Shown piece by piece: positions 1 through 9,445 of a stretch of DNA of 63,156 nucleotides; within the stretch, counting starts at the first letter, position 1, and every line of letters starts with the position of its first letter. Source of the stretch: a virus; the IMG/VR virus record IMGVR_UViG_3300044715_000242, positions 1-63,156 of that record. The stretch is one strand, 5' to 3'. Both the position numbers and the translations under genes were made by a program. The notes under the pieces are model-generated. The model worked only from the letters and a program-made list of their open reading frames with translations. It made no database searches and was not told the DNA's origin.

Positions 1-81
1 TTGTGTCAGCAACACTATCAACAAGTAATGAACGCATGGCATATTCAATATGAAGAAATTCGACGTGCCCGCAAAGTCTAA
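1..81 (+). CDS. 3' end of an upstream gene (partial)
   Basis: Frame 1 is open from the first base and stops with TAA at 79-81, giving about 26 residues rich in Q, H and R. It overlaps the next gene by 32 bases, as other genes in this island overlap. The start lies outside the window, so no function can be given. It could be chance open frame, but the unbroken frame and the overlap style support a real gene tail. Confidence 0.4.
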   Translation: MCQQHYQQVMNAWHIQYEEIRRARKV

Positions 82-826
82 AGGTGTTGTACTATTTGCT
101 GTTAACACTGCCACAGTTGATTATGTTAGAATCGCTGAGCAAGCCGCACGACTAATAAAACATACATTAAACTTACCTACTACCATTATCACAGATCTGG
201 GCGTACCTAGTTTAGCTAACTATCGCACTGGCTATGCTGGTGGTACAGAATGGAAGAATGGTGGTAGATATCGTGCATACGAACTTAGCCCTTATGACGA
301 AACTATCTTACTTGACAGTGACTATCTACAGTTAGACTCAAGTTTATTAACTATACTTGATACAACAGTTGATTATAAGTTAATGCACAATAATCAAAGC
401 CCTGAACAGTCAATGTCGGGCAACATGGGTCAGTTAAGTTTAGATTATGTATGGGCAACTGCTATAACATTTAAGCGTACAGATAAAACACAAATGTTAT
501 TTGATTTAGTTGGTCGTATTGAACGTAACTATGCTTACTATCAAAAACTATATCACTTAAGAGAACGTAATTTCCGCAATGATTATGCGTTTGCTATTGC
601 TAACAACATCATTAATGGGTACACTACTAACACCACACAAAGTATACCTTGGACTATGTTAACCCTGGATAAACTAATTAAAAACATTGAAATAACGGGC
701 GAAAAGATGATTATACGCGAAGAAAATTCTGCACATGTCATTGCCCTGCAAAACATACACGTGATGGATAAAGATTATTTGCTTAGTGAAAATTTTAATC
801 AGTTGGTAGATACAGTATGCGCATAA
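50..826 (+). CDS. Glycosyltransferase-like protein (GT-A type, DxD motif)
   Basis: This 258-residue protein looks like a nucleotide-sugar transferase of GT-A fold. The N-terminal part has an alternating beta/alpha pattern (VVLFAVN near residue 15). A hydrophobic strand followed by LLDSDYL near residues 87-93 carries the DxD-type motif that binds metal and nucleotide sugar in such enzymes. The next gene has the same architecture (YxLTPFKETIKLESD compared with YELSPYDETILLDSD here), so the two are paralogues. No signal peptide is seen, so it is probably cytoplasmic. The donor and acceptor are unknown. It opens a + strand run of overlapping genes (10-base overlap with the next), consistent with a glycan-building operon. 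Confidence 0.6.
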   Translation: MKKFDVPAKSKGVVLFAVNTATVDYVRIAEQAARLIKHTLNLPTTIITDLGVPSLANYRTGYAGGTEWKNGGRYRAYELSPYDETILLDSDYLQLDSSLLTILDTTVDYKLMHNNQSPEQSMSGNMGQLSLDYVWATAITFKRTDKTQMLFDLVGRIERNYAYYQKLYHLRERNFRNDYAFAIANNIINGYTTNTTQSIPWTMLTLDKLIKNIEITGEKMIIREENSAHVIALQNIHVMDKDYLLSENFNQLVDTVCA

Positions 827-1674
827 CACCACATCAAGCACAGCAGGGTTTTATGACCATTGCGCAGAATACCACAGAGGTTGATTACTTACAGCTTGCT
901 TACGTGCAAGCAATGAGTATTAAACTGACCATGCCTGATAGTTTATACGCAGTAGCAGTTGATAAACATACACTTGAACAGATAACAGAACAACATCGAC
1001 GGGTGTTTGATTATGTTGTTACTATTGAGAATGACCTAGCTGAAAACGAAACATGGAAGTTATCAAATGAATGGCAGGCATTTTATCTCACTCCATTCAA
1101 AGAAACAATTAAACTTGAAAGTGACATTGTATTCACTAGAAGTATTGCACATTGGTGGACTGCTTTTAGATTAAAAAATGTTGTACTAAGCACCGGCTGT
1201 AGAAACTATCAGCAGGAGTTAAGCGTATCACGAGAATACAGAAAGTTATTTGACGATAATGAATTGCCCGATACCTACAATGGGCTAATGTATTTTAGAT
1301 ACAGTCGTGAAGCTACGCAATTCTTTGCCTTAGCAGAACAAATATTTAAAAATTGGGCCTACATACGTGACAATGTATTACTTAACTGCCGTGATGATAA
1401 TCCCACTACTGATGTTGTCTATGCTCTAGCTGCAAAGTTACTTGGTGTAGAAGATTGTACACTACCTAGCCTAGACTTTATTAATTTTGTGCATATGAAG
1501 CCAGCAATTAATGCATGGACTAGTACACCCTGGCCCGAGTTAGTCATGTGTGAAACAGAACTGCCAATGATACGCATAGCAAACACCAATCAATATCACC
1601 CCGTTCACTATCATGAAAAGTCTTGGGTAACGGATCAATTAGTCAAGGAGTATGAACATGAACTCTTTAAGTGA
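817..1674 (+). CDS. Glycosyltransferase-like protein, paralogue of preceding gene
   Basis: This 285-residue protein shares its layout with the upstream gene: an N-terminal NTTEVDYLQLA segment matching NTATVDYVRIA, and a central strand ending in ESD where the neighbour has DSD. The replacement of the first Asp by Glu keeps an acidic metal-binding position. The C-terminus has conserved His and Trp residues (HMKP, STPWPE) that could close the active site. Start ATG overlaps the previous stop region by 10 bases. Likely GT-A fold sugar transferase; substrate unknown. Confidence 0.55.
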   Translation: MRITPHQAQQGFMTIAQNTTEVDYLQLAYVQAMSIKLTMPDSLYAVAVDKHTLEQITEQHRRVFDYVVTIENDLAENETWKLSNEWQAFYLTPFKETIKLESDIVFTRSIAHWWTAFRLKNVVLSTGCRNYQQELSVSREYRKLFDDNELPDTYNGLMYFRYSREATQFFALAEQIFKNWAYIRDNVLLNCRDDNPTTDVVYALAAKLLGVEDCTLPSLDFINFVHMKPAINAWTSTPWPELVMCETELPMIRIANTNQYHPVHYHEKSWVTDQLVKEYEHELFK

Positions 1675-2008
1675 ATTTGAAAAAGCATTGGCAATGCTCA
1701 AACCTACTGTAGAAGAAGTTAAAGAATATAGATTACACTACAATGAACTTGGAATCATTACAATGTGTACAATGATGAACCACCCAGCAGATACGCAGTA
1801 TGTTGTTGTTAGTCAAGATGAATATGAGAATTATTTCCGCTATACAATTGTAGACTGCCGTCTAAAAAAGATTGACAACAACCCGGGTTATCGTGTACAA
1901 TTAACTAGTAGTATCACAGGCTACGCTACTGTAAAGAAACATGCAGGACTAATAATAGAATCAACTGACACCTACCAGGATATAGAATACTATGACACAA
2001 ATCGTTGA
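1658..2008 (+). CDS. Hypothetical protein
   Basis: About 116 residues, not recognised. Two in-frame ATGs (1652 and 1658) are available. AGGAG at 1646-1650 is only 1 base from the first but 7 bases from the second, so 1658 is preferred. The protein has an acidic helical N-terminus followed by short beta-strand-like segments and an acidic, Tyr-rich C-terminus. It overlaps the glycosyltransferase genes on both sides, so it is probably co-translated with them and may be a partner protein. Confidence 0.65.
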   Translation: MNSLSEFEKALAMLKPTVEEVKEYRLHYNELGIITMCTMMNHPADTQYVVVSQDEYENYFRYTIVDCRLKKIDNNPGYRVQLTSSITGYATVKKHAGLIIESTDTYQDIEYYDTNR

Positions 2009-2888
2009 TATTGCAGATTTAGACTGCATCTACCTAAGTTACGATGAACCTAAAAAAGAAGAGTTTTGGATTAAAATTCAAAACATGGTGCCGTGGGCTA
2101 AACGAGTAGACGGTGTCAAGGGCAGTGATGCTGCACATAAAGCCGCGGCCGCCGCAAGTGATACTGAACGCTTTGTATTAATAGATGGTGATAACTTACC
2201 CGATCCAGAGTTCTTTAACCTACAGCTTACACTGGATGATACTAATCGAGATGTAGTATTCCGTTGGAAAGCACGTAACATTATCAACGGACTTATGTAC
2301 GGCAATGGTGGTATGAGTTGCTGGACCAAGGATTTTGTAAACAATATGCGTACACACGAAGCCAGCGATGGTGCAGATGATACCGCAGTTGAGTTTTGTT
2401 TTGATCCACGATATTGGGCAATGAATGATTGCTACAGCACAACATATCCAAATCAAAGTCCTTATCAAGCATGGCGAGCTGGCTTTAGAGAAGGTGTTAA
2501 GATGTGTTTGGATCGTGGTGCCAAACCTACACTACAAGAATTTGAAAAACGTGTACACGAACGTAACTATGATCATCTAAGCATATGGCACAATGTGGGC
2601 ATAGATGTAGAGAACGGTGACTGGGCCATGTACGGTGCTAAACTAGGCACATACATGACTATGATTACAGATTGGGATTATAGAGAAGTGCAGGACTTCG
2701 ATGCACTAAACAATATATGGCATCAACATAAAGTATATAATCTAGTAGAAGAATGTAGTGAAATGTCACATACATTAAGCGTAAAACTAGGATTACCTGC
2801 TCCACATTTCACAGCTGATCAAAGTAGATTCTTTAAACATCACTACAAAAGTGTGTTTAAAAACCGAGGCCCAATGTCACGTGAGTAG
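1992..2888 (+). CDS. Glycosyltransferase-like protein, related to the C-terminal module of the 872-residue protein
   Basis: This 298-residue protein contains FVLIDGDNLPD near residue 62, a DxD-like motif typical of GT-A enzymes, preceded by a helix that would pack against the nucleotide. Two later segments match the last module of the large protein at 16400-19018: NIINGLMYGNGGM compared with NPVNGLEYGHMGV, and AWRAGFREGVKM compared with TWRTAFRECIKL. The two therefore share a fold and probably a catalytic scheme. It is translated from an ATG inside the preceding gene's end. The donor and acceptor sugars are unknown. Confidence 0.55.
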   Translation: MTQIVDIADLDCIYLSYDEPKKEEFWIKIQNMVPWAKRVDGVKGSDAAHKAAAAASDTERFVLIDGDNLPDPEFFNLQLTLDDTNRDVVFRWKARNIINGLMYGNGGMSCWTKDFVNNMRTHEASDGADDTAVEFCFDPRYWAMNDCYSTTYPNQSPYQAWRAGFREGVKMCLDRGAKPTLQEFEKRVHERNYDHLSIWHNVGIDVENGDWAMYGAKLGTYMTMITDWDYREVQDFDALNNIWHQHKVYNLVEECSEMSHTLSVKLGLPAPHFTADQSRFFKHHYKSVFKNRGPMSRE

Positions 2889-2895
2889 TAATTTC

Positions 2896-4278
2896 ATGTC
2901 TGCCGCAGAAGAAATGAAGGACAAGTTAGGTCCGGCACTCTGCTTGGCTAAGTGGCAACAGGTAAGTCTACATTTACCAACGGGCTTAACTAACAGTTGT
3001 TATCATCCGCCTTTACATGAAATTGATAGCGCACCATTACTATTCAATCCCAGTGCCTTACACAATACTGACTATAAGAAACAGCAACGTAAACTTATGC
3101 TAGAGCAAACACGTCCGGCAGAATGCAGCTACTGTTGGAGTGCAGAAGATAACCAGCAACTAAGCGATAGGCATTATCGCAGTGGCGAACCATGGGCTGC
3201 TGAACACTACGAAACTATAGTTAATGCACCTTGGGATCAGGACGTTACGCCAAGTTATGTAGAAGTAAACTTCAGTCATGGCTGTAATTTGGCATGTAGC
3301 TATTGCAGTCCGCAGTACAGTACTAAGTGGGGTACAGATATTGACCGATGGGGAGCATATCCAACTAGTACTCCGCACAATGCGCCTGAACATTTTGAAG
3401 GTCGACGTAAGCCAATTCCAGTACGTGCAGAAAATCCTTATGTAGATGCATTTTGGTCTTGGTGGCCTGAACTATATCCTAAACTAAAACACTTCCGTAT
3501 GACAGGTGGCGAACCACTTATGGATAAGAATACGCATCGTGTGTTTGACTACATACTTGCCTTGCCTAAGAGTGACTTGCACGTTGATGTAACCAGTAAC
3601 TTTAGTGTCGAGCCTGAACTGTTTGACAAGTATCTAGACAAAGTAAAACAGCTATGCGAAGGTGAACGCATCGAACACTTTATGCAGTATGTTAGTTTAG
3701 ATTCGGGTGACACCAGACAGTCGGAGTATATTCGTCGTGGTTTAAATCAACATAGAGTAAATTCATATGTACATCGTTATCTTACACATATACCTTATCG
3801 CAATAGCCTAACCTATATCATCACGATGAGTAATTTAAATATTTTAGGACTAAAACAATTATTGCAGACTGTATTAGATCAACGTGAATTGTATAGCGAA
3901 ACTTATCAACGTGTTTGGTTTGATACACCTTTACTACGTAGTCCAACTTGGCAAAGTTTACAGATACTTCCAGCAAGTTACCAGACAGTATTAGAAGATG
4001 TTATAGCATTTATGCGGGCTAACCTAATGCCCAACGATAGTTTTGTTGGCTTTAAAGATTATGAAATACAGCGTATGGAACGCAACTTACTTTGGATGCG
4101 AGATGGTAGCAAGTTAGATGCAAAGTATGTTACACTACAACGTGCGGACTTCTATCGATTCTTTAGCGAATACGATAAACGTCGCGGCGCATACGAAACT
4201 GACATAGGACATTTTACAGACATATTCCCACAGATGCGAGAATTTTGGAACGAATGCAAATATCATGCCGAAAATTAA
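2896..4278 (+). CDS. Radical SAM protein with N-terminal twitch-type domain
   Basis: About 460 residues if started at ATG 2896. A GTG at 2881 or 2851 in the same frame is possible, but these lie inside the previous gene. The radical SAM cluster motif CNLACSYC is at residues 130-137 (CX3CX2C), followed by the GGE motif (MTGGEPL) that contacts SAM. Before it lies a cysteine-containing module (CLAKW, NSCYHP, CSYCW) laid out like the auxiliary-cluster twitch/SPASM domain but placed N-terminally, as in the N-Twi-rSAM family. The enzyme would cleave SAM to a 5'-deoxyadenosyl radical. The substrate is unknown. It overlaps the next gene by 14 bases and starts a run of four such genes. Confidence 0.8.
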   Translation: MSAAEEMKDKLGPALCLAKWQQVSLHLPTGLTNSCYHPPLHEIDSAPLLFNPSALHNTDYKKQQRKLMLEQTRPAECSYCWSAEDNQQLSDRHYRSGEPWAAEHYETIVNAPWDQDVTPSYVEVNFSHGCNLACSYCSPQYSTKWGTDIDRWGAYPTSTPHNAPEHFEGRRKPIPVRAENPYVDAFWSWWPELYPKLKHFRMTGGEPLMDKNTHRVFDYILALPKSDLHVDVTSNFSVEPELFDKYLDKVKQLCEGERIEHFMQYVSLDSGDTRQSEYIRRGLNQHRVNSYVHRYLTHIPYRNSLTYIITMSNLNILGLKQLLQTVLDQRELYSETYQRVWFDTPLLRSPTWQSLQILPASYQTVLEDVIAFMRANLMPNDSFVGFKDYEIQRMERNLLWMRDGSKLDAKYVTLQRADFYRFFSEYDKRRGAYETDIGHFTDIFPQMREFWNECKYHAEN

Positions 4279-5617
4279 TAACGAAACAGACTTAGAATAC
4301 AAGCGTAGAGTAATTGACATTAAGTCAGAATCATTCTGTGCGGCCAAGTGGTACAATGCTACTATATGGTTGGGTTCGGGTATGACTACTAGCTGTCATC
4401 ATCCACTACCGCACAAAGTGTCACTTGAGGATATTGCTGCTAATCCCAAAGCCCTGCACAACAGCATACGTAAGAAAGAAGAACGTCGTATGATGCAACA
4501 AGGTGAACGACCCGCGGGCTGTGAATACTGCTGGAAGATTGAAGACATGGGCACAGCGGCAGTCAGTGACCGTGTGTACAAAACTGTAATTTATAAAGAT
4601 GAGGATTTAGATTATGCATATAATTTACCCGCGGACCAAGACGTGGATCTGCAGACATTGGAAATTTCTTTTGACCGTACTTGTCAATTTGCTTGTAGTT
4701 ACTGCAATCCTGCTTTTAGTAGCGCCTGGGTCAGAGATATTAAAACAAATGGTGCTTACACAAACTTGGTATCAGACGGTAGGAATCACTTTACTCATGT
4801 TCATGATAGTAGTCAACTTTACACACTCAATGAAGTTAATCCTTATGTGGAAGCGTTCTTTAAGTGGTGGGAAACAGACCTACACAAGACGTTAAAAGAA
4901 CTGCGCATCACAGGTGGTGAACCCTTGATGTCGGGTTATACATGGCGTCTAATAGATTGGTTTAAAGAACATAAAGGTGCCAGTACTACACGCCTAGCTA
5001 TCAATAGTAATCTTGGCTTTAAACGTGATGTACTCGAACGCTTGCTGGATAGCACACAGGGTATCGAACTTGATATCTACACCAGTAACGAAGCTATGGG
5101 CGCACAAGCAGAGTATATACGTGATGGATTAGAATGGAAACAATGGGTCAAAAATTTAGTATTTCTATTAGAATCCAAACAGGTGCGCGGCGTGCATATC
5201 ATGGGCACAATCAATGCCCTGTGTTTATCAAGCCTCAGTGAATTTTTGTACAATATAATGAAACTCAAAGAGAAATACGGACGTGATTCATTGTCGTTTA
5301 CTCTAAATATTCTGCGCTTTCCAAGTTTCCAAAGCCCTTTAATATTACCCTTAGAACTACGTAAAAAATATAGTTTAGAACTTGAAACTTTTTTAGCTAA
5401 CAATAATAAGAATACAGTATTTCATGAGCACGAATTTGAGCACATTAAACGACTAATTGAATATTTGACCATGGTAGATATTCCGCATGCTGAAGCATTT
5501 GATTTGCCTAAATTACAAAACGATTTTAAACAATTTTATCAGCAATACGACCAACGTCGAGGCAAAGACTTTAAATATACATTTACACAATTAACTAACT
5601 GGTACGACACCTTATGA
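4265..5617 (+). CDS. Radical SAM protein with N-terminal twitch-type domain
   Basis: 450 residues, a close architectural match to the previous gene. It has an N-terminal Cys module (CAAKW, TSCHHP, CEYCW) and then CQFACSYC at residues 140-147 with ITGGEPL further on. These two genes form a subtype: a single Cys followed by His-Pro in the N-terminal module, and CSYC in the cluster motif. The next two genes have a CC pair and CRxC instead. The divergence suggests different substrates or steps rather than a recent duplication. It is coupled to its neighbours by overlaps of 14 and 4 bases (ATGA). Confidence 0.8.
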   Translation: MPKINNETDLEYKRRVIDIKSESFCAAKWYNATIWLGSGMTTSCHHPLPHKVSLEDIAANPKALHNSIRKKEERRMMQQGERPAGCEYCWKIEDMGTAAVSDRVYKTVIYKDEDLDYAYNLPADQDVDLQTLEISFDRTCQFACSYCNPAFSSAWVRDIKTNGAYTNLVSDGRNHFTHVHDSSQLYTLNEVNPYVEAFFKWWETDLHKTLKELRITGGEPLMSGYTWRLIDWFKEHKGASTTRLAINSNLGFKRDVLERLLDSTQGIELDIYTSNEAMGAQAEYIRDGLEWKQWVKNLVFLLESKQVRGVHIMGTINALCLSSLSEFLYNIMKLKEKYGRDSLSFTLNILRFPSFQSPLILPLELRKKYSLELETFLANNNKNTVFHEHEFEHIKRLIEYLTMVDIPHAEAFDLPKLQNDFKQFYQQYDQRRGKDFKYTFTQLTNWYDTL

Positions 5618-8169
5618 GCGATGAGCCAAGCAAAAAATTAACTGTACATCATAAAAATCACAATTACAATACACGTAAACCTGTGTATATACATGAAGAT
5701 GAGTTAACAGAAGATCAAACATATAAACTAATAGAAAGCAAGCACTTCTGTATGATACCATGGACGCACATGCATGGAATTCCCGATGGTCGTGCATATC
5801 CATGTTGTTTAGGTGAAATGCATTTGCCGATTGGTAACTTCAAAGAGAATACCATGGCAGAAGTATGGAATGGAACCCCATACAAACAGATGCGTCTAAA
5901 TATGTTAGAGGATAAACCCAGTAAAGAATGTACACGTTGTTACGAACAAGAAGACAACGGATTCTTTTCGATGCGCAACAGTCAAAATAAGAACTTTGGA
6001 CATCATATTGCCTTAGCAGATAAAACTAATGCCGACGGTAGTTTAGATGACTTTAAACTACGCTACTATGATGTACGTTTTAGTAATCTATGTAACTTTA
6101 GTTGCCGTACTTGTGGTAGTTTATTCAGCAGTAGTTGGTTTGCAGAAGAAACTAAACTATTCGGTAAATTAAATCATCCGCAGATTATGTTTGCAGGTAA
6201 AAATAAAGATGACATGTGGGAACAGATGCAGGAACACATTCCCTATCTAGAACAGATTTACTTTGCCGGCGGCGAGCCATTAATCATGGAAGAACATTAT
6301 CGCATATTAGAAGAACTGGTTAAGCGTGAAATGTTCCATGTTAGGTTAATCTACAACACAAACTTCAGTCACATACGTCTTAAAGATAAGATGGTATTTG
6401 AATATTGGAAACTGTTTGATGTAGTAAGTGTGGGTGCTAGTTTAGATGATTCATATCTTCGCGGAGAATACATCCGCAAGGGCACAGACTGGGCAGAAAC
6501 AGTAGAAAATCGACGCAAAATGATTGAAATTTGTCCTAAAGTTGACTTTTATGTCAGCAGTACAGTTAGTATACTTAATGCTTGGCATTTAACTGAATTT
6601 CATAAAGAATGGGTTGAACTTGGCTTAATTAAAGCAATGGATTGGAATGTTAACATTCTACAAAGTCCAGAACGTGATCGAATCGATGTATTACCAATTC
6701 AGTTTAAAGATAGAATTAAGCAACGTGTTGAAGAACATATTGCTTGGCTTGACCCACAGGATCATTTACAACGAGCTATATCGGGTTATCGAGCTATTAT
6801 CACATTTATGTATCAAGACGATAAGAGCCATTTATTAAAAGAATTTTTTAAGATAAATGATCAAACCGATGAGTTTAGAAAAGAAACATTCGAAGAAGTG
6901 TTTCCAGAATATCAAGAGTTGAGAGACCATTTGGGAATCAATAAGACACATGATAATATCTGTATGTTGCCGTGGGTCAGTATTGAAGCAAGTCCAGTCG
7001 GCACAGCCCGTCCGTGTTGTCTGGCTAAAGATGAAATTACTAAACCCGATGGTACTCCGTATAAACTTAGAGAAAGCTCCTTGGCTGAAATTTACAATAG
7101 TGAATACATGCAGGACCTGCGCCAACAATTCCGTCGAGGTGAAAAGCCTAGTACATGCAATCGTTGCTGGAGTGAAGAAGATGCGGGCATAGTTAGTAAA
7201 CGTATCAACAGCAGAATTAGACTTAAAGAATTCTATCCAATAGTTGATTGGCGTAATGATACACCGGATCAACTTTGGTTCATTGATCTTAAACTAGGCA
7301 ACATCTGTAATCTTAAATGTCGTATATGCGGATCATGGAGTAGCAGTAAATGGGCTAAAGAAGAAATTGATTACGAAGCTAGAAAATATAAAGACGTGCA
7401 GGGATATGACCGTAAACAACACGGTGCATATATGTTCCTACAAGAAGGAACCTGGCCGAGGGAAAGCGAAGTATTTTGGGAAAATTTAAAAGAACTATTA
7501 CCAAACATTAAGTACTTTGAATTCACAGGCGGCGAACCATTCCTAATCGAAGAGCATTTTAAACTATTACGCTATGCAGTTGAGCATGGATATAGTAAAC
7601 GTATTGATATACACTATAATACTAACGGTACAGTATACCCAAGCGACGAAGAAGTTGCCTTATGGAGTAAATTTAGAAATGTTGAAATTGCAGTTAGTAT
7701 TGATAATACCGAAGCACGTTTTGAATACGAACGCTATGGTGCTGTGTGGGAAGAAGTAAAAACTAATGTTATAAAATTTAATGCCATGAAAACTAATTTA
7801 ATTCAGACACAGGTTTGCATGACCGTTAACATACAAAATGTTTATTATCTGCCCGAGCTATGTGACTGGGTTAATACTCAACAATTTGATATGGTGCATT
7901 TTAATATGTTGCATGACCCGAGTGTTATGTGTATCAATCGAATGACAACGGATGCACAAAAGTTAGTAATTGATAGATTATCTGCTTATCCATTTAATGT
8001 TAAGCATCGAGTTGAAATTGATAAGATAATTCAATTTATCGAAAATGGTGGTGGTAGTGATGGCACAGAATTCCTACATAAGATGCAACAGACAGACGCA
8101 TACCGTGAGCAGAGTATGTTAACTACTCATAGAGAGATTGCTGTAGCAATGGGCTATGTCGAAGCCTAG
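5614..8169 (+). CDS. Tandem double radical SAM protein (two twitch plus radical SAM modules)
   Basis: This 851-residue protein is twice the length of its neighbours and contains two complete copies of the same module. Module 1 has a Cys set (C46, C64-C65, C106, C109), then CX3CX2C at C160/C164/C167 and FAGGEPL. Module 2 restarts near residue 450 with CMLPW, CC and CNRC, then C565/C569/C572 and FTGGEPF. Both SAM-binding sets look intact, so both halves may be active. The translation is unbroken across the junction, so this is a real fusion and not a missed stop. It could carry out two consecutive radical steps on one substrate, or work as a built-in dimer. Substrate unknown. Confidence 0.85.
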   Translation: MSDEPSKKLTVHHKNHNYNTRKPVYIHEDELTEDQTYKLIESKHFCMIPWTHMHGIPDGRAYPCCLGEMHLPIGNFKENTMAEVWNGTPYKQMRLNMLEDKPSKECTRCYEQEDNGFFSMRNSQNKNFGHHIALADKTNADGSLDDFKLRYYDVRFSNLCNFSCRTCGSLFSSSWFAEETKLFGKLNHPQIMFAGKNKDDMWEQMQEHIPYLEQIYFAGGEPLIMEEHYRILEELVKREMFHVRLIYNTNFSHIRLKDKMVFEYWKLFDVVSVGASLDDSYLRGEYIRKGTDWAETVENRRKMIEICPKVDFYVSSTVSILNAWHLTEFHKEWVELGLIKAMDWNVNILQSPERDRIDVLPIQFKDRIKQRVEEHIAWLDPQDHLQRAISGYRAIITFMYQDDKSHLLKEFFKINDQTDEFRKETFEEVFPEYQELRDHLGINKTHDNICMLPWVSIEASPVGTARPCCLAKDEITKPDGTPYKLRESSLAEIYNSEYMQDLRQQFRRGEKPSTCNRCWSEEDAGIVSKRINSRIRLKEFYPIVDWRNDTPDQLWFIDLKLGNICNLKCRICGSWSSSKWAKEEIDYEARKYKDVQGYDRKQHGAYMFLQEGTWPRESEVFWENLKELLPNIKYFEFTGGEPFLIEEHFKLLRYAVEHGYSKRIDIHYNTNGTVYPSDEEVALWSKFRNVEIAVSIDNTEARFEYERYGAVWEEVKTNVIKFNAMKTNLIQTQVCMTVNIQNVYYLPELCDWVNTQQFDMVHFNMLHDPSVMCINRMTTDAQKLVIDRLSAYPFNVKHRVEIDKIIQFIENGGGSDGTEFLHKMQQTDAYREQSMLTTHREIAVAMGYVEA

Positions 8170-9445
8170 TACACTTTGTCTAGCACCGTGGGTACATACA
8201 TATCTTAGTCCGCAAACTGAGCGACGTATGTGCTGTGCTAGTCGCGAGCCCGCACAGAACTTTGAACAGTACATAGATACTAAAGCTGGTACTGGCACAT
8301 ATATTCCTATTACACTTGAAGAACATTGGAATAGCGAACACATGAAAAGTGTACGTCGCCGTATGATGGCAGGTGAAACACTACCTGAGTGCGAAGTGTG
8401 CAATGACAAATTACTTAACACTAGCATTTACCGTAGTTATTTTGATAGTCTGTTTGGCCATAAGTATTTGCAAGTACTAGAGAATACCCAACCAGACGGA
8501 ACTACTACACTTCGTCCTGTAAGCTGGGATTATCGCTTTAGTAACTTATGCAATTTCAAATGTCGTATGTGTGGTGATATGTTAAGCAGTGCATGGGAGT
8601 CTGAACAAAGACAATATGACATGATTAACTGGCATAATCCAAAGAACAATTGGATGCGGCCCGAAGTAAGAAATGAAATATCAAAATTTCAAGATAGTCA
8701 AATTGAACAGGAGTTTGCTCAAGCAGTTGAAGATCATCAAGTAGAAGAAGTATATTGGGTGGGTGGTGAACCCTTGATGTATGAACAACATTGGCGCTAT
8801 ATGCAGCGCATTGTTGAACTAGGAGATGGCAAAAATGTTTACGCAAGATACAATACAAATCTTAGCCGCGTCGACTATCGTGGCGTCAATCTCTATAGGG
8901 ATATTCTATCTGGGCTACGTGACTGGCAAATCTGTGCCAGTCTCGACGGAACTGGTCGAATTGGAGAATATATTAGAACAGGACTTGACTACAATACATG
9001 GCTTGCAAATTTCCGTGAAGGAGTTAGAACAGCAAGTCATAGAAGGCAAATGCGAATTGACTTTACTCTCACACTGCCCGGCATGTTTGAAGTCACAAAC
9101 ATTACCCAGCTTGCTGAAAAAGAAAACGTAGATGTCTTGGCTAAAGTTATTTTTAGCTTTAGCCCTGACATCATCCTTAGTCCGCTGGCACTACCACGCG
9201 ACTTACTACATCCTTGGCTAGATGAACTAATACCACAAACTTCTGGTGCTATGCAGGATATACTTGTGCAGTTAAAATCACGACCAACGTTTGATGAGCA
9301 ATGGCCAGATACATATAAAGTAAGTCTTGCAAAAGGTAAGGCTCGTGTGCTACAATTAGAAAGTATACGTAAAGATACCTATACGCTAGCAGACATATTA
9401 AAAGAGAGACCGGCTGTATATGAATGGTACAACAACATTGCTTGA
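8156..9445 (+). CDS. Radical SAM protein with N-terminal twitch-type domain
   Basis: 429 residues. The N-terminal module shows CLAPW, MCCAS and CEVCND. The cluster motif CNFKCRMC is at residues 132-139 and the SAM-contacting VGGEPL follows. It resembles the modules of the fused protein upstream (RFSNLCNF is shared with module 1) more than the first two radical SAM genes. It overlaps the fused gene by 14 bases and the next gene by 26, so all are likely made from one message. Function beyond radical SAM chemistry cannot be assigned. Confidence 0.8.
   Translation: MSKPSTLCLAPWVHTYLSPQTERRMCCASREPAQNFEQYIDTKAGTGTYIPITLEEHWNSEHMKSVRRRMMAGETLPECEVCNDKLLNTSIYRSYFDSLFGHKYLQVLENTQPDGTTTLRPVSWDYRFSNLCNFKCRMCGDMLSSAWESEQRQYDMINWHNPKNNWMRPEVRNEISKFQDSQIEQEFAQAVEDHQVEEVYWVGGEPLMYEQHWRYMQRIVELGDGKNVYARYNTNLSRVDYRGVNLYRDILSGLRDWQICASLDGTGRIGEYIRTGLDYNTWLANFREGVRTASHRRQMRIDFTLTLPGMFEVTNITQLAEKENVDVLAKVIFSFSPDIILSPLALPRDLLHPWLDELIPQTSGAMQDILVQLKSRPTFDEQWPDTYKVSLAKGKARVLQLESIRKDTYTLADILKERPAVYEWYNNIA

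Noticed and set aside
2851-2895. Upstream GTG starts for the first radical SAM gene
   Set aside because: They lie in the coding end of the previous gene, while ATG 2896 begins just after the stop and leaves the Cys module intact.
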